Shown here in pieces: positions 45,098 through 57,815 of a stretch of 64,000 nucleotides of DNA (positions within the stretch are counted from its first letter, which is position 1; the number at the start of each line of letters is the position of its first letter). Origin of the DNA: Argentina anserina. Lineage: Eukaryota; Streptophyta; Magnoliopsida; Rosales; Rosaceae. Below the pieces are notes generated by a model, which worked only from the letters and a program-made list of their open reading frames with translations, was not told the origin of the DNA and did no database searches. A program made the position numbers and the translations under genes. Where the stretch lies: positions 11,098,001 to 11,162,000 of the forward strand of contig NC_065873.1 of the NCBI RefSeq assembly GCF_933775445.1, written 5' to 3'.

Positions 45098-47111
45098 GAA
45101 AAGACGTACTCATGTGGCTAGGGTTTTTTTTGGGAGACTATCCTTTAGTTGTGTTACTTTTTCCTTGTGCTGTAAGAAATAGAATGAGACATCAACTCTT
45201 GCTGTACATTTTCATACCGGTGACTGTGGTAATCACATAGAAATACAGTTACAAATATTTTTATTCACAAAGTTTAATTTTAAGAGAAGAAAAAAACTTG
45301 ACTATTATTTTTGGAAGCAAACAACCATTTCAATATCCTTACAAAGCAAATAACTAGCAACCACTTGGGTGAGAGAGACAACCATATCTTAAGCGAACTT
45401 ATGGATCTAAGTCTGCTACTTTCCTACACGCAATTATGGTACAAGCACACTTAGACTTCCTCACCAAAGACACAACAAGCCATCTCACACATGATCAAAA
45501 CAAAAAGAACCAAACATCCTATAGATATGAAGGAAACAACAGAATTAAAAGGAAAATACCGCCATGCATCCCTGCAAGGGTAACATCGGTACTCACTATA
45601 TACAGTTCCTTCCTCAACCTAGGCCCTAGAAAGCGAAGGCCCAAGCAATACTACTTTGGGCACCCGAGAACCTAGGCACCCAGCTTTCATCTCTCCCCCC
45701 TCATCACCGCTGCCACTGCTAAGTCCAACATTAGCACCACTCAAAACTGACAAGACCAATGATCCAACAAACCACCAAATCGGATTAAATGCCGCCGAGC
45801 CAATCCGAGCAAGTCCGGATCGACTTAGGACCCCCCAGATCTAATCAAAAACATATAATTATTCTTCTTTCGTTTTGTTCCAGTTTTCAGAATCACTCTC
45901 CTAAGATCATTACTCTTATTATTATTATTTTTATATTCCCATTGGCCAAGCAAATGAACATATTGAGACTTTTTTTTGTAGTCTCCCTGTGCCACCTAAT
46001 TGAATACACTGAAACACTTTTGTTAAATGTGTCTGTTCACCCTTTGAAATTAGTTCTCTTATAGGAAGCACTTTCTTCGTATCGTTCCTACAAAAAATAG
46101 AAAATACGCACCGTTGATAACACAAATCGAAATGAAATTAAGGTTTAAAGTAGTGATTTTAAAAGTTCTCAATTCTATGTATATACTTCCAATGTGCTTG
46201 ATAATTAATGTGCATATCTTCTTGCCAAACTTTGTCATCGATGCAACTTGCAAGTATGCCATCAATAGTTGATTGTATTACCTTCTATTTTCCGTCAATT
46301 GTATGAACAATATCTAAAAAGGAAAACAATAAAATAATCTTGAGCGAATGCAAATTAAAGTTCAGATAGTAGTGGAGATTACTTGCTGGAGAATAAGTAA
46401 CTGTATAATATATAAATCTGACTCCAAAAAGAAAGAAAAAAAGGAATGAACACCACCTCGCTTATTTCTCTGTAAAATCGCCTTGAATGGAATCCACTAG
46501 AAAGAAAGCCATAATGGTTAGCCGTTGCATTCAAATAGAGACGTTAGGATTTCAGATTTCCCAAAACCTGAGAGGATCCTCAAAATCCAAATACCCAGAA
46601 TTAATTTCATGCTTCCTTCTCTCTAAAATTCTCAACTCTCTCTCTCTCTCTCTCTAAATCTTTTTGGTTTGTGAGGTTTTAAGGTTCTAGAGAAATACCC
46701 AGATCAAAGCATTTGAGTACGTTCTTGAATTCTCTCTGCCTCTTTGTTTGTGATTCTTTTCTTGATGATATTTGGTGGGTTTGAGCTTTTGGGTTCTGAT
46801 TTTGCAAGAAACGAGTAATGGAGGACCGGAAGAACTGGGTTGCACAATTTCACTAGGGCTTCAAGAAAGGCTGAAGAATCAGGTTCGTCGGTTTCATCTT
46901 TCATTCCCTTTCATTTTGATTATGTAATGTAATTATATAAGACACTATTGGGTTTTATTGAATCGACCAATTGAATTTCCTTTTGGTTTTGAAAGTTTCT
47001 TATTTTGGGTTTGAAAATTAGGGTTTTGATTGTTCGGTTTTCTTCTTCTTTTGGGTCGGTGGAGTGGCTTGAAAGCTTTGTGGGTTCACTTGAAAGCTTT
47101 GTGGGTCTCAA
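45098..47111. other. Intergenic sequence and RPL18a-like upstream region
   Basis: No gene supported to about 46560. A CT microsatellite at 46635-46655 followed by TTTTTGGTTTGTGAGGTTTT resembles a plant 5' leader. It probably belongs to the promoter/5' UTR that came with the RPL18a-like copy. Confidence 0.4.
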
Positions 47112-47648
47112 AATGGCTCCTTTCAGGGTCTACCCTCTTCTCTCTTCTTCCCCCATCCCAGTTTTCACATCGACTCTTGTTTCCCTGCTACACTTTACAT
47201 ATTTCATCTCCCATTTTTATGATGCATTGGTTTAAAAGTGTTTTTGATTCTGGGTTCTAATGATATACTTGGTTTGTTGTGTGGAGAGCTCTCCTAACTG
47301 AGAAGGATGAGCATCCCAAGATCTTTCGCATAAAGTTGTGGCACACCAATGAGGTCCGTGCCAAATCCAAGTTTTGGTAAGCTTTTTTTTTTACTCCTTA
47401 AGATTGAAACTTTGATACTTAAAGATTGGAACTTTAAATCTTAGAGAGAACCCGATATAAACTAAGTCATTAGTTAGACTCTGTTTATAGTGATATCGAT
47501 TTAGTTCTTTTGATTGTTGGTTATGTGTTTTCAGATCTTATTTTGACCTGGGTTATATGTTTGTTTGGATGTTTTGTTTAGGTACTTCTTAAGGAAGTTG
47601 AAGAAGGTGATGAAGAGCAATGCGCAAAATCTTGGCCATCAATGAGGT
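47112..47648 (+). pseudogene. 60S ribosomal protein L18a (eL20) pseudogene, intron-containing
   Basis: ATGGCTCCTTTCAGG at 47112-47126 fits a short first exon (M-A-P-F-R). A second exon ending at 47377 encodes [19 protein letters not shown] then [12 protein letters not shown] and ends in a GT donor. Its 5' part is replaced by unrelated sequence. A third exon (47581-47645) encodes YFLRKLKKVMKSNAQ, then shifts frame (NLGHQ-stop where the family has a VLAINE-type motif) because of an extra base. The remaining exons are absent. Retained introns show a genomic duplicate, not a processed copy. The functional protein is a large-subunit ribosomal component. Confidence 0.87.
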
Positions 47649-47744
47649 ATTTATCTTGCATTTCCAACAACATTTACTCTTTTGGCCGATATGAATCTGT
47701 TACTTTACAAATTATGAAATAGGAAGAGAAACTAGTTGCAGTGA

Positions 47745-48310
47745 TTATAGATGTGAATCCCAACTCATTATGAGGCCTTTTGTGGTCTGGGAATTGACTT
47801 TATCCACATGTATCTGAGCCTTGATTCAGATGTGACATAGAAGCCATTGCTATAGTTTTATGCTAGAAGTTTAGGGCTTGGTTGTGAGGCCATTGTATAC
47901 TAATGTTTGTTCTTGTGGTTGCAATGATGATAATGTGTATCCCAGCTCAATATGAGACCTTTTGTGTCTTGGAATAGACTTTGTTCACATAATCTGAGCC
48001 CAGGTTCTAATTGAAGCAGTAATATTGATCCATGTTTGGATTTGGTGTTTTGTGAGGCCATTGTTTACTCATGTTTGTTCTTGTGGTTGCAATGATGATA
48101 ATGTGACACCTTTTGTGGTCTTGGTATAGACTTTGTCACATATATCTTAGCCCAGGTTCTACTTGAAGCAGTAATATTCATCCATGTTTAGGTTTTTTGC
48201 CAATGTTTGATTGTTTCTGTTTTGTTACTGCAATGATGATATATGTGAATCCCAGCTCATTATGAGACCCTTTGTGGTCCAGGAATAGCCTTTATCCACA
48301 GATATATGAG
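47745..48310. repeat. Degenerate tandem repeat, ~175-190-bp units
   Basis: Four diverged units share GTGAATCCCAGCTCATTATGAG, TTTTGTGGTCTTGG, AGACTTTGTTCACAT and CTTGAAGCAGTAATATTSATC. They sit in the region between the RPL18a-like and erlin-like pseudogenes. Confidence 0.8.
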
Positions 48311-48870
48311 CTTAAATTCAGGATAAATCAATGATAATATTGTTTGGTTATGTAATGAAAGAAGTTGAGGTCTTGCGATGAATCCATACTTTGCCTTAAT
48401 TCGTCGGAGAAATGTTCTGATCCTATGCACTACATAAACAAGATAACCCGGATCATTGCCCATGGTATTTCAATTGATATCCTTTCATTAATGTATATTC
48501 ATCTTGGTTTGGTTAATGATAAGAAACAAAGAAAGAAAGTTAAAGTGATATATCTGTCTTTTATGTGTGAATGGACATATATCATGTTCTTATATGTTTA
48601 TCATTTTTATCATTTTATGTGGTGGAGAGCCAATTGCCGTTTCAATCGCTAAGTTGGAAATCTGAACCCTTGTTTGCTTATCAGTACTTTGACTTCGTGG
48701 TTTCTGTTGAACAGTTGAAGTTGCCCGCTTTTGAAGCTTCTGATCTTGAAAGGGTAGATTATCTGTTTATAGTTTATGTTAAGTGTTACATTGCCTGCAT
48801 TGTTTCTGGGGAGGTTGTTGACTGCGTTTTATGTTATGTCTTACTGTCTTAGGACACATTAGAGGTAGGA
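48311..48870. other. Sequence between pseudogenes
   Basis: Open frames at 48365-48652 and 48571-48852 (plus strand) show no recognised domain and no convincing splice structure. They are probably intron-like remnants. Confidence 0.35.
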
Positions 48871-49480
48871 TCAGTAGGGAACTTGTTGATTGTGTTTCAG
48901 CCCTTACATCATATAATGAGTGGAAGCATATGAGCAATGAATTTGGATGTTACAAACATATAAAATGATGGAAATGAGGAAGGAATTTGAATAGGGTTTC
49001 ATAGCATTGTAGAGGGTCTATTGAAATGAGTTGTGAGGCGTGGTTTGGAGTCATAGTTGTAATATGTTGGAAATAATTTTGTTATTTTCTACGGTAAGTT
49101 GGCCACTCAAGTTTTCTAATGTTATAATTGGGTGGACTGATGATTACAGGTAGTGCTGCCATCCGTATCAACCATCAGTAGGGAACTTGTTGATTGTGTT
49201 TCAGCTCTTACATCATATAATGAGTGGAAGCAGATGAGCAATGAATTTGGATGTTACAAACATATAAAATGATGGAAACGAGGAAGGAATTTGAATAGGG
49301 TTTCATAGCATTGTAGAGGGTCTATTGAAATGAGTTGTGAGGCGTGGTTTGGAGTCATAGTTGTAATATGTTGGATATAATTTTGTTATTTTCTACGGTA
49401 AGTTGGCCACTCAAGTTTTGTAATGTTATAATTGGGTGGACTGATGATTACAGGTAGTGCTGCCATCCGTATCAACCATT
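48871..49480. repeat. Near-perfect 304-bp tandem duplication
   Basis: The block starting TCAGTAGGGAACTTGTTGATT at 48871 repeats at 49175 with only a handful of substitutions. Each copy ends with the acceptor and the exon beginning GTAGTGCTGCCATCCG of the erlin-like pseudogene, so part of an exon is duplicated. High identity points to a recent event. Confidence 0.93.
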
Positions 49481-50413
49481 AGCAATAGCTTTTCGATTTT
49501 GCACCAAGTCCCGGAAGGTCATGTTGGAGTTGCTCTTTTAAAGACTATTACTGATACATGTAATTTATATTGAACAGTTGCTCATTTGCATTGGTCTTTA
49601 ACTTTGCCTATATCTCACTATTGTAAAATTTAGGATTTCATCTCAAGCTGTCTCTGATAACCCAGTATGTCCATGTTCCAGTCATCCTTCAGATTGATCA
49701 AGTAATTTTTTGATCTAACCTCTGAAGATTGATAATTTTGTCTTTCCAATCTTTCACATTAAACTCTTGTAATTTGTTTGCAGATGAGAGATATTCCATG
49801 CGGTACAAAAGGGGGTGTCATGTTCGACTTTGAGAAGATTGAGGTACAGTATGATGAGTCATTACTATTAACATGTCAAGATACTCAATTGAGATGTGAT
49901 AGCGTGATAATCACAAAAAGAAAAAAAGAAAAAAAGAGATATGTAATTTGCAAATAGTCACAATATATATACACTGATTTGGCTGCCTTTTTTCAGGTTG
50001 TAAACAGTGTATGAGACACTTCTCAATTATAGTGTGCACTATGACAAGATAAGACATGGATCCAATGACAAAATTCATCATGAGATCAATCAGTTATGCA
50101 GATTGAATTCTCTTCAAGATGTCTATATTGATGTGTTTGATCAGGTAAACCGTAGTCCTAAACTTCATAGTCTATTTATAAAGAGTTAATAATGATTTAA
50201 TCATGTATGTTTTTGTACACTAGTAGTGTACACAATTATCCTTTTTTGGTTTGTGATGTAAACCAAAGGATTGTTGTATAACTTAGGTAATTTGTTTTTA
50301 TTGGCTCTGGCATTGGATTTTATGTTGTCCACTTAGGGCCAATCTTATTTACTAGTGTAGTTTTCCACAAAATAGTTATTCATTAAGTGTTGTGTATTTT
50401 GCATATATACTGA

Positions 50414-53089
50414 TATAATAACCTTATTTTCCAAAATAATAATTGGTTTAATTTGAATTCTATAAAGTTGTGAAATTCAATTTAAAGAAATTTGATTATT
50501 TGCAACTTTACGAAACGGAAACGGAAACGTTCTTGGAACGTTTATTTAGAAAAAACGTTACGTTTCCGAACGAAAATATCGACTTTTATTCCGTCGCTCG
50601 GTTGCGAAAACTTACTTCACAGAAGTTGTAGAGCTCGTCGATACGAGTTCGTGGACGCGTCACGCGTTCGAATCGGACGTCGGACGTGGAAGTTATTAAC
50701 GTCAGAAGTTAGTTTCCGATTTTGGAAACAAGTATAAAAAGGGCATTTTTGTAATTAGGGTTTCTATTTCTGGAAACCACACTCTCTCTCCTCTCTCTCC
50801 GTCTCTCTCTCCCTCTCACCCGATTCTCCCTCTTCAATCTCGGCTTCACCACCGATCTCCCATCTCAGGGAGACGTGGTCCTCACCGCCGGCCAAGAAGG
50901 CATCGCACCACCCCCCATAGGCGACCCCAAGGAGGACGCACACTCTCGCACCGCGCCGGAGCTCCACCAACATCTCCAAGTTGCTGTGTTTCCTCCGCCG
51001 TGTCAAAGCCAAACTCCGGTGGTCTCCAAGCTTGATTGAGGTGAGGGTTAGCATGATTAGGTTGTTGTGATGCTTGATTGTCGATTTGTGGTTGTTTGGT
51101 TGCGATTTGGAAGAGATCGGAGGAGGTGGGATTTGGGAGAGATGCCGCCGCCTTGGGCGGCGAGTGTGGGAGCGTGGAGGGGTCTAGGGGCGGTCGCCGG
51201 CGAGTGGCACGTGTACCCCACGCGCCACCACGTGCGGCGGCGCGTGAACAATGTTCTCGAAGGGCAAATTTGTAATTTACTTTTACGGACGGTGAATGTA
51301 AAAATGTGATTTACGTACAGTAATTGTAAATTTTATTTACGTACGGTAAATGTAAATATAAATTACTTTCAGTAAATGTAAAAAGTAATTTCAGAAGGGT
51401 AAATCAGTAATTAATATTTACTGAGACAGTATGTACTTTTGAATAGTATTTATACGTACAGAAATACATAAGCAGTATGTACTCGTACATAAATACGTAA
51501 TGGATGAGTATTTGTACAGTAATACATGAATAGTAAATACGTGAATAGTATATAGTGAATAGTACTAAGTGAACAATAATTCGTAAACCCAGAAATTGCT
51601 GAACAGTAACAGATTATTACTGTTACGGCATTTAAAGGTTTACGAAACGTTTTTAAATTCTTTTCTTATCTTTTCAAGGTGATCGATAAATCAAGGAAAT
51701 GAATTATCTTCGGAAATTGTGGAGATTCGCTCAAGTTGATAAGGTGAGTAAAATCTCACATATTTATGAATCTACCCTTGTGGAGATTCAAGATGTTTCA
51801 AGAGTTTTTAATATTGAATTACGACATATATACGATATAGTGGATTACATATATATTGTATAAATGGTAATAAGAACATATATATATAGTTTGCTATATT
51901 ATATACTGTTATGAATTTATTGGAATTGGTCATTTCGATGACGAGAATTAAATATTGAGCATATGATTTAATTTGTACAATAATGAGTAGATTATTGTAC
52001 GTGGTTTTAACGTTGAGATTTGTTAAATCGTTTTGTCTTCGGACGTGTTTAAGAAATATGACATGTATATAATAAAGTGGATTATATATATATATTGTAT
52101 AAATGGTAAATAGGTACAAATATATATAGTTTGCTATATTATATACTGTTAGGATTTAGTTTGTGAATTATGATCACAGTGGTGATGAGAATTATATATT
52201 GAGTATGTGATGAAATTTGTACAATAATGAGTAGATTATTGTACGTGTTTATGTCTTCGGACCAGTCTTCGGACGTGTGTGGCATGTTGGAACCTAGCTT
52301 TGGCCGGGCGAAAGTTACGATACAGTTAGAGCTCTAGTCTGTCTGCCGGACATCGGGTAACGAGGAGGTTGCCCGATGTCAGACATAGGGTAGCGAGGAG
52401 GTTGCCCTATGTCGGGTGTTGGGTAGCGAGGAGGTTGCCCAACGTCGGCGGTGTACTACGTGAGGGGTAACAGAGGTGTACCAGCGCTCATTAGTACCCG
52501 TATTATAAATGCATTTGGGTAACAGAAGGGTTGCCCAATTTCTCATGAGTACTTTCATTTTCATATTTTTGGGACAACCAGATGGGCTGTCCATTGACTC
52601 ATGAGTGCATTTATATTTATTGAGTCGTAGTTTGATGTATATGTTGATATGTGAGATATATTTTGTTTTATTTTACTCATACGAGCTGTGAAGCTTACCG
52701 GGTTTGTGTTTACAACCCCGGTGCACCAATTTGATGGTGTAGGGGATACTACTGCAGGTGTCGATTAGTGGAAAATCGAAGGACGACTACGGAGACTCGA
52801 AGTTGTTCATCTTCCTGCTTGTGGTGAGGGTTTTATTATAGATTTGTGTGAGAGACTTTGTGAGAATTTAATTATGAGTTGTGAGAGATTGTGAGAATTA
52901 TTACATTTCCATTTTATGTAACGTTGAATTATAAATTTGGTTTGTAATAATTGGTTGTCTGAGTTGTATTGTGAACTCAGTAATGGTCCGCTGTGCATTT
53001 AAAATGATTTTGATTTACTTGAGATTGTTTTGGTGTTGTACGACTTTAATATTTTGAGTTTTTATACTCGAAATTTTAGGGTCGTTACA
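50414..53089 (+). repeat. First LTR of the chromovirus
   Basis: 2676 bp. It starts TATAATAACC (family TGTAATAACC, one base changed) and ends GTCGTTACA. TATA box TATAAAAA at 50733-50740, followed by a CT-rich leader. ACTGA is present on both sides, as for a solo LTR. Confidence 0.92.
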
Positions 53090-53107
53090 ACTGAGGTTCC
53101 AGTGCTA

Positions 53108-54585
53108 AGGGTCTTTCTTGGTAGTGTCACGGTGCAACCCACATTGATCACGAGGATCATACAGGGTCAGGCGCGGGATAGACTCTCACAAGCTAAGTTG
53201 GCAGATCTTGTAGTTGATATGCTTGATGAGTGCCCTTCTGAGTGGAGAGTTGGACCCGATGGAGGGTTGAGGTTTGGGGCTAGACTGTGTGTCCCAGATT
53301 GTGATGATCTTCGGGAGGAGGTCCTTCGTACGGCACATCGATCACGTTATACCGTTCATCCAGGGAATACCAAGATGTACAACGACCTATGCAAGCAATT
53401 CTGGTGTAACGGTATGAAGAAAGATGTAGCGGAGTTTGTATCGAAGTGCCTTACATGTCAGCAAGTAAAAGCAGAACACCAACGACCAGCTGGCATATTG
53501 AAACCATTGACTATTCCTCTTTGGAAGTGGGAGCAGATATCTATGGATTTTGTGACTGGATTGCCTAGATCGAAGAAGGGTCATGATGCCATATGGGTGA
53601 TTGTCGATCGGTTGACAAAGTCGGCTCATTTTCTTCTAGTGTCGATGAAGTACTCAGGGGACGACTTGGGAAACTATATGTGGATGAGGTAGTGAGACTT
53701 CATGGTGCTCCAGTTTCTATTGTTTCTGATCGAGATGCATGTTTCACTTCGAAGTTCTGGGGCAGTTTGCAGAAGGCGATGGGCACTACCTTGGATATGA
53801 GTACAGCTTTTCACCCTCAGACGGATGGACAGACGGAAAGGGTGAATCAGGTGATGGAAGACATGTTGAGAGCATGTGTGCTAGATTTCAAGGGTAGCTG
53901 GGAAGATCATTTGAGATTGATTGAGTTTGCCTACAACAACAGCTACCATTCTAGCATTGGCATGGCACCTTATAAGCCTCTTTATGGTAGACCATGTCGT
54001 TCACCGATCTGTTAGGCCGAAGTGGGTGATGAGGCACTGATGGGTCCAGAGGTGGTTCAGGAAACCACAGAGAAGATCTCGATCATTCGGGATAGAATCC
54101 GGACCGCTCAGAGCAGACAGAAGAGCTATGCGGACTTGAAGAGGAGACATGTGGAATTTGAGATCGGCGATCATGTTTTCTTGAAAGTTTCACCTATGAG
54201 GGGTGTGGTGAGATTTGGCAAGAAGGGAAAGTTGGCTCCGAGGTACGTTGGGCCCTTTGAGATACTTGAGAAGGTGGGCGAACTAGCATATCGACTAGCC
54301 TTGCCTACTAGCATGTCGGGCGTTCACAACGTCTTCCACATCTCCATGCTGAGGAAGTATATACCAGATGAGTCACATGTGATCGATCATAACACCATTG
54401 AAGTGAAGGAAAATGCCACTTTTGTTGTAGAGCCGGTTCGTATTCTGGATAGATCCACAAAAAAGCTTCAAAGGAAAGAAGTTGAGTTAGTCAAGGTATT
54501 GTGGAGTCACCATGATGAGGGTGATGCATCTTGGGAGCTAGAGTCAGACATAATGGCCAGATATCCACAGTTGTTTGTTGAGTGA
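53108..54585 (+). pseudogene. Chromovirus pol fragment: integrase and chromodomain
   Basis: The retained part starts just upstream of the integrase zinc-binding region (HRSRYTVHPGNTKMYNDLC ... CLTCQQVK, about 53335-53465). The core follows with the catalytic contexts MDFVTGLP, SDRDACF and TERVNQ. Near 53640-53690 a frameshift separates the first part from the second. At 54013-54015 TAG replaces the Trp codon expected in the CRSPIC(W)AEVGD context, and the same frame continues from 54022 to 54585. The end carries a chromodomain-like tail (KVLWSHHDEGDASWELES), which places the element among chromoviruses. Protease, reverse transcriptase and RNase H are gone. Confidence 0.93.
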
Positions 54586-54625
54586 GCTTGAATTTCGGGA
54601 CGAAATTCCTTTAAGCGGGGTAGAT

Positions 54626-57059
54626 TGTAATAACCCTATTTTCCAAAACAATAATTGGTTTGATTTGAATTCTATAAAGTTGTGAAATTCAATTTAAAGG
54701 AATTTGATTATTTGCAACTTTACGAAACAGAAACGGAAACGTTCTCGGGACGTTTATTTAGAAAAAACGTTACGTTTCCGAACGAAAATATCGACTTTTA
54801 TTTCGTCGCTCGGTTGCGAAAACTTCCTTCATGGAAGTTGTAGAGCTCGTCGATACGAGTTCGTGGACGTGTTATGCGTTCGAATCGGATGTCGGACGTG
54901 GAAGTTATTAACGTCAGAAGTTAGTTTCCGATTTTCGAAACGAGTATAAAAAGGGCATTTTTGTGATTAGGGTTTCCATTTCTGGAAACCACACTCTCTC
55001 TCCTCTCTCTCCGTCTCTCTCTCCCTCTCACCCGATTCTCCCTTTTCCCTCTCGGCTTCACCACCGATCTCCCATCTGAGGGAGACGTGGTCCTCACCGC
55101 CGGCCTAGGAGGCATCGCACCACCCCCCGCAGGCGACCCCAAGGAGGACGCACCCTCTCGCGCCGCGCCGGAGCTCCACCAACATCTCCAAGTTGCTGCG
55201 TTTCCTCCGCCATGTCAAAGCCAAACTCCGGTGGTCTCCAAGCTTGATTGAGGTGAGGGTTAGCATGATTAGGTTGTTGTGATGCTTGATTGTCGATTTG
55301 TGGTTGTTTGGTTGTGATTTGGAAGAGATCGGAGGAGGTGGGATTTGGGAGAGATGCCGCCACCTTGGGCAGCGCGTGTGGGAGCGTGGAGGGGTCTAGG
55401 GGCGGCGTGAGGCCGTGGGGAGGAAGAGGAGGAAGAAAAGGAGAGAAATGGGGTGGCGGTGCCGTGCTACGCGCCGGCCCTAGGCTCGGCGCGTGGGCCC
55501 CACGCGCGGTCGACGGCGAGTGGCGCGTGTATCCCACGCGCCGCCACGTGCGGCGGCGCGTGAACAGTGTTCTCGAAGGGCAAATTATTATTATTACGGC
55601 ATTTAAAGGTTTACGAAACGTTTCTAAATTCTTTTCTTATCTTTTCAAGGTGATCGATAAATCAAGGAAAGGAATTATCTTCGGAAATTGTGGAGATTCG
55701 CTCAAGTTGATAAGGTGAGTAAAATCTCACATATTTATGAATCTACCCTTGTGGAGATTCAAGATGTTGCAAGAGTTTTTAATATTGAATTACGACATGT
55801 ATATGATATAGTGGATTACATATATATTGTATAAATGGTAATAAGTACATATATATATAATTTGTTATATTATATACTGTTATGAATTCATTGGAATTGG
55901 TCATTTCGATGACGAGAATTAAATATTGAGCATATGATTTAATTTGTACAATAATGAGTAGATTATTGTACGTGGTTTTAACGTTGAGATTTGTTAAATC
56001 ATTTTGTCTTCGGACGTGTTTAAGAAATATCACATGTATATAATAAAGTGGATTATATATATATTGTATAAATGGTAAATAGGTACAAATATATATAGTT
56101 TGCTATATTATATACTGTTAGGATTTCGTTTGTGAATTATGATCACAGTGGTGATGAGAATTATATATTGAGTATGTGATGAAATTTGTACAATAATGAG
56201 TAGATTATTGTACGTGTTTATGTCTTCGGATTAGTCTTCGGACGTGTGTGGCATGTCGGAACCTAGCCTTTGGCCGGGCGAAAGTTACGATACAGTTAGA
56301 GCTCTAGTATGTCTACCGGACATCGGGTAACGAGGAGGTTGCCCGATGTCAGACATAGGGTAGCGAGGAGGTTGCCCTATGTCGGGTGTTGGGTAGCGAG
56401 GAGGTTGCCCAACGTCGGCGGTGTACTACGTGAGGGGTAACAGAGGTGTACCAGCGCTCATTAGTACCCGTATTATAAATGCATTTGGGTAACAGAATGG
56501 TTGCCCAATTTCTCATGAGTACTTTCATTTTCATATTTTTGGGACAACCAGATGGGCTGTCCATTGACTCATGAGTGCATTTATATTTATTGAGTCGTAG
56601 TTTGATGTATATGTTGATATGCGAGATATATTTTGTTTTATTTTACTCATACGAGCTGTGAAGCTTACCGGGTTTGTGTTTAGAACCCCGGTGCACCAAT
56701 TCGATGGTGTAGGGGATACTACTGCAGGTGTCGATTAGTGGGAAATCGAAGGACGACTCCGGAGACTCGAAGTTGTTCATCTTCCTGCTTGTGGTGTGGG
56801 TTTTATTATAGATTTGTGTGAGAGACTTTGTGAGAATTTAATTATGAGTTGTGAGAGATTGTGAGAATTATTACATTTCCATTTTATGTAACGTTGAATT
56901 ATAAATTTGGTTTGTAATAATTGGTTGTTTGAGTTGTATTGTGAACTCAGTAATGGTCCGCTGTGCATTTAAAATGATTTCGATTTACTTGAGATTGTTT
57001 TGGTGTTGTACGACTTTAATATTTTGAGTTTTTATACTCGAAATTTTAGGGTTGTTACA
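54626..57059 (+). repeat. Second LTR of the chromovirus
   Basis: 2434 bp, starting TGTAATAACCC and ending GTTGTTACA. TATA-type box GTATAAAAAGGG near 54943. A GC-rich segment around 55400-55500 is absent from LTR1 but has a counterpart in the solo LTR at 4582-7292, so LTR1 lost it. Confidence 0.92.
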
Positions 57060-57588
57060 ACTGAGGTTCCAGTGCTATCGATGAGTTAAATTATTAGGGT
57101 CATTCACTATTTTATGCAAATTTTGGAAAATCGCATTCCTTTTTTGTTGTATGATATTATTGCCTAGTCTTATGTTGTCTCTTTATTATATCGGCAACCT
57201 TATACACTTCTGTTGCAGATTGATGAGAGGATGACTATAGCAGGATATGCCCCAGTTATCAAAATTATCAATGTGCGTGTCACAACTGAAAATTCCTTTG
57301 AGCAAATGGAGGAGGAGTGCACCACGGTAAGAATTTTCTTATATTTAAATTTTCATTCATGGCTGTGTTGCAACCAATGGTTGATAAGTAAGTTGACCCT
57401 CCGTAGAGGAATTTATTTCTTAGGTACTTCCTGTTTCTTTCATTATTTAAATTTTTGTAAATGATTTTTTTTAGTGTCGAGTTAATTTCAAGTGACTGAG
57501 CAGGCGGGAGTAGTTAAGCTTTCTGGAGTGGTTAAGCTCAAATGGTATGCATGTGTCTATTAAATTTCTATGTATTGCAAATTTACTC

Positions 57589-57815
57589 TGTTTTTTTTTT
57601 TGTACATGTGAGGCCAAAGGCCCAGACAAAACTATAACTAAAACAACCTAACTAGCAACGCTGGTCTTAAAACTCCAATACTTGGAAATACCAGCAATGT
57701 CATCAAGGAGAGGTTCAATGATCAAAGGGGGAGGTTCATTCAAGATGCAAATACCCTTGGCATTAAGAGTGCTAGTTTTAGCCAACAAATCAGCAACATA
57801 ATTCCATTCCCAGAG
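57589..57815 (-). mobile_element. 5'-truncated LINE 3' end (RNase H-like tail), with poly(A)
   Basis: Read on the minus strand, an open segment gives WEWNYVADLLAK and then LNEPPPLIIEPLLDDIAGIS, in the style of the RNase H-like C-terminus of plant non-LTR retrotransposons. It ends in a poly(A) run (T-run at about 57591-57602 on the plus strand). Short, 5'-truncated and without a clear target-site duplicate. Confidence 0.5.

Larger units (their letters stand above)
50409..57064 (+). mobile_element. Chromovirus (Ty3/Gypsy), rearranged, TSD ACTGA
   Basis: LTR1 is 50414-53089 and LTR2 54626-57059. ACTGA flanks the whole insertion (50409-50413 and 57060-57064). Between the LTRs only the integrase-chromodomain part of pol survives. 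LTR1 is followed not by a primer-binding site but by 18 bases of the target's right flank (53090-53107), identical to 57060-57077. The paralogous locus near 63708 is an empty site. A polypurine tract (AAGCGGGG, 54613-54620) precedes LTR2. The LTRs are nearly identical apart from large indels: LTR2 lacks about 330 bp present near 51270-51600 and has about 95 bp that LTR1 lacks. Confidence 0.93.
49454..57326 (+). pseudogene. Erlin-like (SPFH/prohibitin domain) pseudogene, copy 1
   Basis: Exon remnants with intact splice junctions: 49454-49559 (SFSILHQVPEGHVGV, then ALLKTITD), 49634-49701 (GFHLKLSLITQY), 49784-49843 (MRDIPCGTKGGVMFDFEKIE), 49997-50144 (TLLNYSVHYDK ... SLQDVYIDVFDQ) and 57219-57326 (PVIKIINVRVT ... 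EQMEEE). These follow the order of the SPFH domain of erlins, ER-membrane lipid-raft proteins. Lesions: loss of about five residues after HVGV, loss of the RLRKEY-type segment with a stop after VVN, loss of the KDTLHVDC-type segment in the last exon, and a chromovirus in the intron between the last two exons. Exons before 49454 and after 57326 were not found. Confidence 0.87.

Noticed and set aside
46059..47111. Short frames before the RPL18a pseudogene
   Set aside because: No domain; the region looks like promoter or leader sequence with a CT microsatellite.
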